Assembly (NCBI GenBank): GCA_014846205.1
Contig: RKAY01000117.1
Span: 1-11,578, forward strand
Direction of reading: 5' to 3'
Length of the DNA stretch: 11,578 nt
From: Collinsella aerofaciens
Lineage (GTDB): Bacteria > Actinomycetota > Coriobacteriia > Coriobacteriales > Coriobacteriaceae
A program made the translations under genes and the position numbers. Positions 1 through 6,712 of the stretch are shown here, piece after piece (positions within the stretch are counted from its first letter, which is position 1; each line of letters opens with the position of its first letter). The notes under the pieces were generated by a model. It saw nothing but the letters and a program-made list of their open reading frames with translations, ran no database searches and was not told the DNA's origin.

Positions 1-916
1 TTGCCTCGCGCAGAACCTCCTCGGGAATCTCCAGCGAGTCGACACGCGAGACGCCTTGGACGGTCGAGGTTCGCCGCAAATTCTTGGCGACGGCCGCGAC
101 GGCATCCGAGATCATCTCGCCCAACGTTCCCTCACAGATTGTGCGGTCCATAAACCTTAGTGGCCCCGCAGCTCCCTTTTGAGTTCCCACGTGGACAGCC
201 ACATCAATGAAGAGCTTGGGATAGAACTGCTGAGGGTAAACGCCCGCGGCAAGGAGGCCGGCCTTGGTAACATTGCCCTGGAAGTCGAGGAAATTCAGAC
301 GCTCCATCTTTGTCTTCTTGTCCGCCGCACCGCGCATCGCTCGAGGCGTCAACGAATAGGCACGCTCTATCGTGCGGTCGACCAGCGACTCGTCGAGATC
401 GCCCACACTCGTGCCGGGCACCGCATCGCGATCGCTAGGACTCGTCCGTTCATATGACGACAGTGCCAAAACCTCGGTCGACGAAAGCGGGACATCTTTG
501 TCATCGATGCGTTTGTAGCTGCCACCTTGAGCGCCCCGCTCTATGACATAGCAAGGCTTGCTCGACGGATCGAGCTCCTCAATCGCGATGACTAGAACCA
601 CGGTGCCCTGGAGCTCCACGCGCTCAATGGTGTATTTGGGCGGATTGGCCAGCTTTCCGCGACCGCCAGCATCGCCCATGCCCGCCACGAATTGGTTGAG
701 CACTTTCTCGGTCTCAAAGTTTGCAACTGGGACAAAACCCGCGCGCTCGCTCACTCCGAGTACGATGATGCCGCCGGCGGTGTTTGCGAAAGCGCTGACC
801 GTTTCCCATACGTCGCGGGAAAGCGTCGTGGCGCTCTCCTTGACCTCAACGTTAAGATCGTCCGAGCCCATGCGCCTTAAAGACTCGAGCAGACCGGTCA
901 GTTCGTTTTCGTTCAT
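1..916 (-). CDS. AlbA_2 (Schlafen-type) ATP-binding / transcriptional regulator-like protein, 3' end outside window
   Basis: An open frame runs on the minus strand from the ATG at 916 to the window edge: 305 residues with no stop, so the gene is partial. AAAGGA lies about 8 bases upstream of the ATG. The N-terminus fits the AlbA_2 fold: VEVKES (residues 23-28), then AFANTAGGIIVLGVSE (42-57), the family's 'ANT.GG.i.iGV' signature, and SYKRID (133-138), matching the usual 'Y.R.g' strand. Residues 160-305 resemble the middle part of the longer members, which normally continue into a GHKL-like ATPase domain (HATPase_c_4) and often a C-terminal winged helix; that part lies beyond the window. Such proteins are widespread and poorly characterised; proposed roles are DNA- or RNA-binding regulation, some near phage or defence genes. 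The gene reads away from the TATCTCTC repeat array, its probable control region. Family fairly certain, function not. Confidence 0.85.
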   Translation of the reverse strand, partial: MNENELTGLLESLRRMGSDDLNVEVKESATTLSRDVWETVSAFANTAGGIIVLGVSERAGFVPVANFETEKVLNQFVAGMGDAGGRGKLANPPKYTIERVELQGTVVLVIAIEELDPSSKPCYVIERGAQGGSYKRIDDKDVPLSSTEVLALSSYERTSPSDRDAVPGTSVGDLDESLVDRTIERAYSLTPRAMRGAADKKTKMERLNFLDFQGNVTKAGLLAAGVYPQQFYPKLFIDVAVHVGTQKGAAGPLRFMDRTICEGTLGEMISDAVAAVAKNLRRTSTVQGVSRVDSLEIPEEVLREA

Positions 917-977
917 CTGCACGTCCTTTCGCTCGGTTCTGCGAAGAATGCCGCGAACAGATTTCCTTCGTCTCTCA

Positions 978-1047
978 GTTATCTCTCGTAATTATTTCTC
1001 ATCTTTCTGTTATCTCTCATATTAGAGAGGAGTGAGAGATGAAAGAT
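978..1047. repeat. TATCTCTC operator-like repeat block A
   Basis: This block contains TATCTCTC at 980-987 and 1011-1018, a one-mismatch copy TATTTCTC at 993-1000, and an inverted copy GAGAGAT at 1034-1040. The inverted copy forms an imperfect dyad with the 1011 copy. The block starts 62 bp upstream of the AlbA_2 ATG and is closely similar to block B, 165 bp away. Regularly placed short elements next to a regulator-type gene suggest operator sites, possibly for autoregulation; this is inference. Confidence 0.6.
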
Positions 1048-1142
1048 AAGATGTCTGCCATCTGTTTCATTTAAACATGTTTTCGCTGGTAAAACAATCT
1101 ATATTGAGACAATACCATGGTTGTCTGTCTCTTTGCAGCATT

Positions 1143-1213
1143 GTTATCTCTCATATTTATCTCTCATCTTTCTGTTATCTCTCGTATTAGAGACGAATGA
1201 GATATGAGAGATG
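1143..1213. repeat. TATCTCTC operator-like repeat block B
   Basis: Second copy of the block: TATCTCTC at 1145-1152, 1158-1165 and 1176-1183, followed by GTATTAGAGA and an inverted GAGAGAT at 1206-1212. The order of elements and the sequence between them (CATCTTTCTGT, then TATTAGAGA) match block A. Both blocks may belong to the AlbA_2 gene, or block B may also act on the peptidase gene to the right; the sequence does not decide this. Confidence 0.6.
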
Positions 1214-1225
1214 TGCGGGCGGCGG

Positions 1226-1320
1226 ATGAGCGTGGATTTTGGACGGTTTTTGGGCGTTTTGAGGCTGATTCCGTCCGAAAATCCACTCTCATTCGATAGG
1301 CGTCCAAGTTTCCACGCTCG
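1226..1320. repeat. Diverged member of the GAGCGTGG palindromic intergenic repeat family
   Basis: The left arm at 1226-1246 (ATGAGCGTGGATTTT then GGACGG) pairs imperfectly with the right arm at 1271-1292 (CCGTCCGAAAATCCACTCTC then AT). A further unit GTCCAAGTTTCCACGCTCG follows at 1302-1320. The core GTCC..N..TCCACGCTC and the order (palindrome, then direct unit) are the same as in the copies at 7803 and 9256, but the stem is looser and one arm reads CTCTC in place of GCTC. Confidence 0.65.
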
Positions 1321-1398
1321 TGCGGTGAACGCGCGGGGCCTTTGTCCAATCCGCTGGCATCGTCTTCAGTTCGTCGCAGAGCCGCGGCCCCATATGGG

Positions 1399-1450
1399 TA
1401 TACTCTCGAGGATTCGACTCGATTCGCCCCCGCTGGGGCGTCAAAGGAGA
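1399..1450 (+). promoter_or_regulatory. Possible -10 box, leader hairpin and Shine-Dalgarno of the M16C peptidase gene
   Basis: TATACT at 1399-1404 is a good -10 hexamer, but no convincing -35 sits 16-18 bases upstream. A perfect 6-bp stem with a 4-base loop (CGCCCC 1425-1430, GGGGCG 1435-1440) lies just before AAAGGAGA (1443-1450), the ribosome binding site that fixes the start at 1457. The hairpin ends three bases before the ribosome binding site and may affect translation; this is inference. Confidence 0.35.
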
Positions 1451-1456
1451 CTGCAT

Positions 1457-4400
1457 ATGTCCACCACCTCAACCGACCCGCGCGCCGCAGCCGCCGCGCT
1501 GCTGGTACCCGGCACCATTTGCCACGGCTTTGCCGTCGAGCGCTGCGAGACCGTGCCCGAGCTCGACTCGGACGCCTACGCGCTGCGCCACACCGCCTCG
1601 GGCGCTCGCCTGCTGTACCTGGCATGCGACGACGAAAACAAGGCCTTTGCCATTGGCTTTAAGACGCCGCCGGCCGATTCCACCGGCGTATTCCATATTC
1701 TTGAGCACTCGGTGCTGTGCGGATCGGCCAAATTCCCCGTCAAGGAGCCGTTCGTGGACCTGATCAAGAGCTCCATGCAGACGTTCCTCAACGCCATGAC
1801 CTACCCCGACAAGACTATCTACCCCGTTGCCACCACCAACGAGCAGGACCTGTACAACCTGATGGACGTGTACCTGGACGCGGTGTTCAACCCGGCCATC
1901 TATACCAAACCCACCATTTTTGAGCAGGAGGGCTGGCACTACGAGCTGGACCTGCCGGAGGGCGTCGAGGGCGAGGGCGACAGCAGCTCCGCGAGCCTGC
2001 GCGAGGGCACGCTGCGCTATAACGGCGTGGTGTTCAACGAGATGAAGGGCGCGCTGTCCGATCCCATGAGCGTGCTGGACGACGCCGTCAACGCCGCGCT
2101 CTATCCCGACACCGCCTATGCGCACGAGAGCGGCGGCGACCCGCGCGCGATTCCCGCGCTCACCTACGAGCAGTTCCTGGATACGCACGCGCGCCACTAC
2201 AATCCTTCTAACTCCTACATCACGCTCTACGGCGACCTGGACGTGGACCGCGCGCTGGCATTTTTGGACGAGCGCTATCTGTCGCAACCGAGTGCCGCGA
2301 GCCGCCGCATGGACGCTGCTGTTGCCGCCGGCGAGGACCCATTCATGCTGGCGCCCAATCCGCTGGGCGTGCAAGCGCCCGTGACCTGCGAGTATAAGCG
2401 CGTCGAGATGGCCACCACGCCCGAGAACGCCCTGGTGGGCCTGGGCCTGGTGCTGGGCAGCGCGCTCGACCGCAAGCGCACAATCGCGGCGGACATCTTG
2501 TTCGAGGCGCTGCTGGGCTCCAACGAAGCGCCGGTTAAGAAGGCCATTCTGGCTGCCGGCCTGGGCGGCAACGTGGTGAGCTACACCGCAGCCGAGAGCC
2601 TGCAGCCCTACGAGCTCATCATGCTGCAAAACGCGCAGCCCGGCGTGGCGCGCGAGCTACGCCGCGTGTTCCAGGACGCCTGCCGCGACCTGTGCGAGCA
2701 CGGCGTTCCGCGCGAGCGACTGGAAGCTATCATCAGCAGCAACGAATACGACCTGCGCCAGCGCGACTACGGTATCGCCGACGGCGTGGCCATTGCGTGC
2801 GACGCGCTGAGCACGTGGCTCTACGATGACGACGCCGCGACGCTGGCGCTCAAGTATGGCCCGGTGTACGAGGAGCTGCGCGGCGAGCTGAACGGCAGCT
2901 ACTTTGAGGACCTGCTGCGCGAGCTGGTGCTGCAAAACGATCACATGGCGCTGGTCGAGCTGGTGCCGGTGGACGCCGCCGAGGGTTCGGAGGGTGCTGA
3001 GGCCGCCGAGCTGGCAGCCAAGCGCGATGCCATGACCGATGCCGAGCTGGCCGACGTGGTCGAGCGCACGGCCGCGCTGCGTGCCGCGCAGGAGGCGGAA
3101 GACACACCCGAGGCCAAGGCCACGCTGCCGCGCCTGCGTGTGTCCGACATTGGCGAGGCGCGCCCCGAGCCGCCGCTGGTCGTGGACACGACCGCGCCCA
3201 TCCCCTGCCTGCGCCACGGCATCCCCACCAACCGTCTGGCCTACGCCATGCAGTATTTCGACCTGAGCTGCGTCGCGTTTGAGGACCTGCCCTACGTGAC
3301 GCTGCTCTGCCGCCTGCTCAAACAGCTGCCCACAAGCGAGCACTCGGCCGAGGAGCTCGACAACTTGCTCGCCGGCAAGCTGGGCTTTTTGAGCTTTACG
3401 ACCGAGGTCATGACCCAGCCCGACGTGGACGGCGTGCGCCCCTATCTGCTGGTGAGCGCCGGCGCCCTGTCCGAGAAGATCGATGCGCTGGCGAGTCTGC
3501 CGCGCGAGGTGTGGTCGAGCACGCTATTGCTCGACGCCGACGCCGACCGTGTGCGCGACGTGCTCACGCAGATTCGCATTGGACTCGAGCAGGGCTTTAT
3601 CAACAACGGTCACTCGGCGGCGCTCAGTCGCGCGATGAGTTACAGCTCGCCTTCGGCCGTGGTGCGCGAGCAGCTTTCGGGCGTGGACTTCTACCTATTC
3701 CTGCGCGATCTGCTCGAGCACTTTGACGAGCGACTGGACGACCTGCGTGCCAAACTTGCCGAGCTGGCAGGCCGCATCTTTGTGGCCGACGGCTGCATGG
3801 CGAGCTTTACCGGCAGCGATGAGGACTTTAACGCGTACTGGGCCGCCGCGGGCGACCTGGGGCTGGACGCCGGCGACGGCGCCGATGCCGGCCGCGACAC
3901 GCTCGTGGTGCCGACGCCGTGCGACCGCCACGAGGCTTTCGTGATCCCCAGCGACATCTGCTTTGCCGCGCGTGCGTGCGATCCGCGTCGCTTGGGGCTC
4001 GACGTGACGGGCGCCTGGGCGGTTGCCGCCAACGCACTCTCCTACGACTACCTGTGGAACGAGATCCGCGTTAAAGGCGGCGCGTACGGCTGCGGATTCC
4101 GCGCGGCAGGCGAGCGTCAGGTGGCGTTCTACACCTACCGCGACCCGGCAATCGACCCCTCGATTGAGCGTGTGGCGCGCGCAGGCGCATGGCTCGGCAG
4201 CTTTGAGCCCGACGAGGCCGCCTTTGAGGGCTTTATCGTGAGCTGCGTGAGCGGCATGGACGCGCCGGCGAAGCCCTATGCGCTCACCAAGCGCCGCAAC
4301 ACGACCTACCTGGCCGGGCTCGATCCGCATGCACGCGAGGAACGCCGCGCCCAGATGCTCGCCGCCACGCCCGGTGAGCTGCGCTCGCTCGGCGCCGACG

Positions 4401-4501
4401 TGACGCGCATTGCGGCCGAGTCGCCCTCCTGCGTCTTTGGCGGCCGAGACGTCATCGCCAAGAGCAACGCCGGCTTTAACGTTATCGACCTGCTGGGCTA
4501 A
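1457..4501 (+). CDS. M16C family zinc metallopeptidase (presequence protease / PreP-like insulinase)
   Basis: 1014-residue protein. The frame is open from 1211, but the ATG at 1457 is preceded by AAAGGAGA and the encoded homology begins there. The inverted zinc motif HILEH (H80, E83, H84) sits in GVFHILEHSVLCGS, followed by NAMTYPDKTIYPVATTN, both typical of M16C enzymes. The third zinc ligand is probably E195 in NGVVFNEMKG; the gap to the HxxEH motif is widened by an acidic, Ser-rich insert near residues 168-185. In the C-terminal half, R871 and Y877 in EIRVKGGAYG match the Arg-x5-Tyr pair that contacts substrate in PreP. Length fits the single-chain, two-half clamshell of PreP/Cym1. Family members degrade unstructured peptides; without a visible signal peptide this one is presumably cytoplasmic and recycles peptides. 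It is monocistronic and converges on the next gene. Confidence 0.95.
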   Translation: MSTTSTDPRAAAAALLVPGTICHGFAVERCETVPELDSDAYALRHTASGARLLYLACDDENKAFAIGFKTPPADSTGVFHILEHSVLCGSAKFPVKEPFVDLIKSSMQTFLNAMTYPDKTIYPVATTNEQDLYNLMDVYLDAVFNPAIYTKPTIFEQEGWHYELDLPEGVEGEGDSSSASLREGTLRYNGVVFNEMKGALSDPMSVLDDAVNAALYPDTAYAHESGGDPRAIPALTYEQFLDTHARHYNPSNSYITLYGDLDVDRALAFLDERYLSQPSAASRRMDAAVAAGEDPFMLAPNPLGVQAPVTCEYKRVEMATTPENALVGLGLVLGSALDRKRTIAADILFEALLGSNEAPVKKAILAAGLGGNVVSYTAAESLQPYELIMLQNAQPGVARELRRVFQDACRDLCEHGVPRERLEAIISSNEYDLRQRDYGIADGVAIACDALSTWLYDDDAATLALKYGPVYEELRGELNGSYFEDLLRELVLQNDHMALVELVPVDAAEGSEGAEAAELAAKRDAMTDAELADVVERTAALRAAQEAEDTPEAKATLPRLRVSDIGEARPEPPLVVDTTAPIPCLRHGIPTNRLAYAMQYFDLSCVAFEDLPYVTLLCRLLKQLPTSEHSAEELDNLLAGKLGFLSFTTEVMTQPDVDGVRPYLLVSAGALSEKIDALASLPREVWSSTLLLDADADRVRDVLTQIRIGLEQGFINNGHSAALSRAMSYSSPSAVVREQLSGVDFYLFLRDLLEHFDERLDDLRAKLAELAGRIFVADGCMASFTGSDEDFNAYWAAAGDLGLDAGDGADAGRDTLVVPTPCDRHEAFVIPSDICFAARACDPRRLGLDVTGAWAVAANALSYDYLWNEIRVKGGAYGCGFRAAGERQVAFYTYRDPAIDPSIERVARAGAWLGSFEPDEAAFEGFIVSCVSGMDAPAKPYALTKRRNTTYLAGLDPHAREERRAQMLAATPGELRSLGADVTRIAAESPSCVFGGRDVIAKSNAGFNVIDLLG

Positions 4502-4514
4502 CGCACAACAAGCA

Positions 4515-4553
4515 AAACCACCACGAAGGGGACGGGCACCTTTGTGGTGGTTT
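4515..4553. repeat. Hairpin repeat (REP-like), probable bidirectional terminator, copy 1
   Basis: AAACCACCAC plus GAAGG (4515-4529) pairs with CCTTT plus GTGGTGGTTT (4539-4553) around a 9-base loop, giving a 15-bp stem with one G-T pair. It lies in the 63-bp gap between two converging genes and ends in TTT on both strands, so it can end transcription from both sides. The same element recurs at 6315-6353 with only two or three changes, so it is also a dispersed repeat. Confidence 0.75.
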
Positions 4554-4564
4554 GCGGCTGGTCG

Positions 4565-6235
4565 TTACTTGTGGAACGGATCGAGTTGCGCCTTCAGCGG
4601 ATTGAGCTGATACAGACTCACAAAGCGCTCTTTGCGAGACGATGAGGTGTTGACCCAGCTGCCGTTGCAGACGTCGTACTTCGAATCCAGGCGGATCCAC
4701 TCCTCCGGCTTATTCTTCTCGCTCTTATTGCAGAAGTACCGCTGGTACTCGATCTCGTGCTCAAACTCAAACTCGTCATCCGAACCGCCATCGGTGTACT
4801 CATCGACCGCCGTCAGATTGCCGTGCTCGTCGTAATAGAACTCCGCATGCCCGTCGCGCGTGGAATCGATCCGGTCGAGCTTGCCGCCACTATACGAGTA
4901 ATTAACCGTGGAAAACGAACTCAGAGAACCGTAATCGTTGCCGTGTGTGTCATAGGCCACGGGTGAGATGCGCGTAATATTACCCTCCTTGTCGTACTCG
5001 TAATTCAGCGTCAGCGTCCATCTCGTGCCCACGGTGTCACCCTGGCAGTCCGTCGTAAAGGACGTCACGCGGCCGCTGTCATATTCGTACGAATAGACGA
5101 CCGTGCGAGGATTGCCCGGACCGGTCTCGGTGTCGGACACCAGGTTGCCGCCCTGGTAGACATACGTACTCGCACTCTCGCCGTAGCCTGCGTGGGTCGT
5201 CTTGTTGATCAGGTTTCCGTCTGCATCGTAGGTAAACGTCGTGGAGGTCGACGCATCACCAATAGCGGCGTCGCAATCGATGCGCGTCAGGTTTCCGTCG
5301 GCATCGTACGTGAACATGTTTTCATCTTCGTAGTCACCCGAGCGAACTTCCGCTATTTCCGAAATGCGATGCGACTCGTCGTGCTCGACGTCGTAGCCCA
5401 TGCCACCACCCTGTTTGAGGCTGCTTGTATACCCCGTAACATAGCCGTCCTCGTCGCGCTCAATCTCATACGTGCTGCCGTGCACACCGTCCTCGTCGGT
5501 GCCTTCGTAGTACACCGGCAGCCACAACTCCTCGAGCTGCGTGTCCTTAATGCCGCCAACCTTCGTATCCTGCGGCAGCGCAATCGTGGCGAGCTTCTTT
5601 TTGCCCGAAAGGTCGATGCTTTTAAGGCCTTCGGCATTTGAAAGGTCGAGCTTCTCGATGTTGTCGCAACCGTCCAGGTTAACGACGGTGACGTTGCTCG
5701 CCGAGTTAAGCTCGACGGTTTTAAGGTCTCCGCAGCCCGAGAGGTCCAGGCTGACGAGTTTGTCGTCGCTGGACTCCACCGTAACGATATTGGGGAATGT
5801 CTTGCCCAGACCCTGCGTCGAGGCGACACCCTCTAGCTCGACCGATGCGACCGCTTTGGCCTCGTCGTGCGAGATACGGCCGTCGCCATTGGTGTCGTAC
5901 TTGGTCGAAACAAGCGCGCGCATGCCGCTATCCGGGAAGGTCTTTTCGTCGATAGGCGTGGCCGCGATCTGCGTAAAGTAGAACAGCGCGCCGCCGATGC
6001 CCGCCGCCACGACGAGCACCGCGGCGAGTGCGATGAGGGGCTTTTTGGAACGCTTGCGCGGCGCGGGCTGCTGCACGGGCACGTATTGCTGAGGAGCGGG
6101 CGCGGCAGGCCGAGGCTGATAGCGAGCAGCGGGCTGTTGCGAGGCAGCAATCTGGTCGGGCGCCACAGGTGCTCCGCACACGGGGCAGAAGAGGGCCTCG
6201 TCGACAAGTGGCGTACCACACGTGCGGCAAAACAT
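4565..6235 (-). CDS. Zinc-ribbon, single-TM protein with EF-hand, leucine-rich and YD-like repeat regions
   Basis: 556 residues, start ATG at 6235 with GAAAGGAG upstream. Regions in order: a zinc ribbon with two CxxC knuckles (C3/C6, C17/C20); a Pro/Gln-rich linker (31-59); RKRSKK (60-65), then one hydrophobic helix (66-88), suggesting an inside zinc ribbon and an outside C-terminus; TFPDSGMRALVSTKYDTNGDGRISHDE-type segment (99-125, written here as its key parts: a canonical EF-hand loop D114, N116, D118, S122, E125); leucine-rich-like repeats (about 160-222, SLDLSGC, VVNLDGC, KLDLSNA, SIDLSGK); and six or seven degenerate YD-like repeats (308-480, such as TYDADGNLTRI and YYDEHGNLTAV). The EF-hand plus leucine-rich module is common in surface proteins of gut Gram-positives; YD repeats occur in RHS-type and wall proteins. 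No sortase motif, toxin domain or protease is seen. Function unknown; a cell-surface binding or sensing role is inference. Confidence 0.85.
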   Translation of the reverse strand: MFCRTCGTPLVDEALFCPVCGAPVAPDQIAASQQPAARYQPRPAAPAPQQYVPVQQPAPRKRSKKPLIALAAVLVVAAGIGGALFYFTQIAATPIDEKTFPDSGMRALVSTKYDTNGDGRISHDEAKAVASVELEGVASTQGLGKTFPNIVTVESSDDKLVSLDLSGCGDLKTVELNSASNVTVVNLDGCDNIEKLDLSNAEGLKSIDLSGKKKLATIALPQDTKVGGIKDTQLEELWLPVYYEGTDEDGVHGSTYEIERDEDGYVTGYTSSLKQGGGMGYDVEHDESHRISEIAEVRSGDYEDENMFTYDADGNLTRIDCDAAIGDASTSTTFTYDADGNLINKTTHAGYGESASTYVYQGGNLVSDTETGPGNPRTVVYSYEYDSGRVTSFTTDCQGDTVGTRWTLTLNYEYDKEGNITRISPVAYDTHGNDYGSLSSFSTVNYSYSGGKLDRIDSTRDGHAEFYYDEHGNLTAVDEYTDGGSDDEFEFEHEIEYQRYFCNKSEKNKPEEWIRLDSKYDVCNGSWVNTSSSRKERFVSLYQLNPLKAQLDPFHK

Positions 6236-6314
6236 GGCGGGCTCCTTTCGGTGCTTTCTTTACACCATGAAGGTAAACCCAAAAATGCAGCCCTTGTTGC
6301 GCAACATTCAGCCC

Positions 6315-6353
6315 AAACCACCACAAAGGGGACAGGCACCTTTGTGGTGGTTC
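6315..6353. repeat. Hairpin repeat (REP-like), copy 2
   Basis: AACCACCACAAAGG (6316-6329) pairs perfectly with CCTTTGTGGTGGTT (6339-6352), a 14-bp stem with a 9-base loop. It is nearly identical to the 4515-4553 copy, including the loop (GGACAGGCA against GGACGGGCA). Here it sits between the divergent mosaic-protein gene and hicAB, where no terminator is needed, which argues that it spreads as a repeat. Its right end touches the hicAB promoter region: the LexA-like box begins at 6353. Confidence 0.7.
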
Positions 6354-6388
6354 GAACACTTGTTCTGTACGTACACATGTTCTATAGT
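6353..6388 (+). promoter_or_regulatory. hicAB promoter P1 with overlapping LexA-like (SOS) box
   Basis: TTGTTC (6360-6365) and TATAGT (6383-6388) are separated by 17 bases, a good sigma-70-type promoter. The -35 overlaps the dyad GAACACTTGTTC (6354-6365), preceded by TC, which fits the Gram-positive/actinobacterial LexA consensus (TC)GAAC-N4-GTTC. Between the boxes lie GTACGTAC (6367-6374) and a second TGTTCT half-site (6378-6383). If LexA binds here it would block P1. Predicted by eye only. Confidence 0.5.
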
Positions 6389-6396
6389 AGCGGTGC

Positions 6397-6434
6397 TTGC
6401 ATCGGACTTAGATTGCAACTAGAATATAGTTGCA
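6397..6434 (+). promoter_or_regulatory. hicAB promoter P2 with inverted-repeat operator
   Basis: TTGCAT (6397-6402), 17 bases, TAGAAT (6420-6425) forms a second promoter. Its -10 lies inside a perfect 8-bp inverted repeat, TGCAACTA (6414-6421) and TAGTTGCA (6427-6434), with a 5-base spacer. HicB antitoxins with ribbon-helix-helix domains bind such dyads over their own promoter, so this is the likely HicB operator. A transcript would start near 6432, leaving a short leader with GAGGCGG (6441-6447) before the hicA ATG. Confidence 0.55.
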
Positions 6435-6448
6435 GAATGTGAGGCGGG

Positions 6449-6712
6449 ATGGCTCGGACCGATAAACTCATCGCCCAACTGCTTAGCTGCCCTTCGACGT
6501 ATCGGTATACCGATTTTTTAAAAGTCATGGCTTCATATGGCTTTGAAATGGACAACAAAGGCAAGACATCCGGATCGCGCGTTCGCTTCTACAGGCCATC
6601 AGATGGCAGGTTGTTCGTAATGCACGCACCGCATCCATCTGACGAATTGACAGCGGGAACCATTCGAAACATCGTTCGATTTCTGCAAGATGCCGGAGGT
6701 AGTCATGAGTAA
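6449..6712 (+). CDS. hicA: HicA-family toxin (predicted mRNA interferase)
   Basis: 87 residues. HicA toxins are small dsRBD-fold ribonucleases that cleave mRNA and are neutralised by HicB. Recognition rests on the order of elements (GFEMDNKGKTSGSRVRFYRP, residues 31-50, then HAPHPSDELTAGTIRNIVRFL, 59-79), the size, and the overlapping HicB gene downstream. The segment that reads G-S-H in classical HicA, with catalytic His, reads G42-S43-R44 here; my recollection is that a GSR-type subfamily exists, so this need not mean a dead toxin. H59, H62 or other residues could serve. Start ATG at 6449 follows GAGGCGG. Base composition is clearly less GC-rich than the flanking genes, suggesting acquisition by transfer. 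Confidence 0.85.
   Translation: MARTDKLIAQLLSCPSTYRYTDFLKVMASYGFEMDNKGKTSGSRVRFYRPSDGRLFVMHAPHPSDELTAGTIRNIVRFLQDAGGSHE

Larger units (their letters stand above)
917..1456. other. 540-bp divergent intergenic region
   Basis: No credible gene is seen between the AlbA_2 gene and the M16C peptidase gene. The stretch holds two TATCTCTC repeat blocks (978-1047 and 1143-1213), an AT-rich spacer between them with a small inverted repeat (GACAA 1108-1112, TTGTC 1121-1125), a diverged palindromic repeat (1226-1320), and the peptidase gene's leader with a TATACT box and a short GC hairpin. A weak minus-strand promoter for the AlbA_2 gene may lie in the spacer: TTGTTT around 1090 and TTAAAT around 1070, 17 bases apart. 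It is not convincing. Confidence 0.7.

Noticed and set aside
558..1025. 155-residue plus-strand frame
   Set aside because: Antisense of the AlbA_2 gene and of repeat block A. The minus-strand frame carries clear family motifs.
1211..1456. N-terminal extension of 82 residues on the M16C peptidase
   Set aside because: The stretch has no ribosome binding site at its start, runs through the palindromic repeat and promoter region, and does not look like protein of this family. The ATG at 1457 follows AAAGGAGA.
1469..2629. 386-residue open frame on the minus strand
   Set aside because: Shadow of the peptidase gene: low-complexity His/Val/Gly/Ala-rich sequence as expected from the antisense of GC-rich coding DNA, with no known motif.
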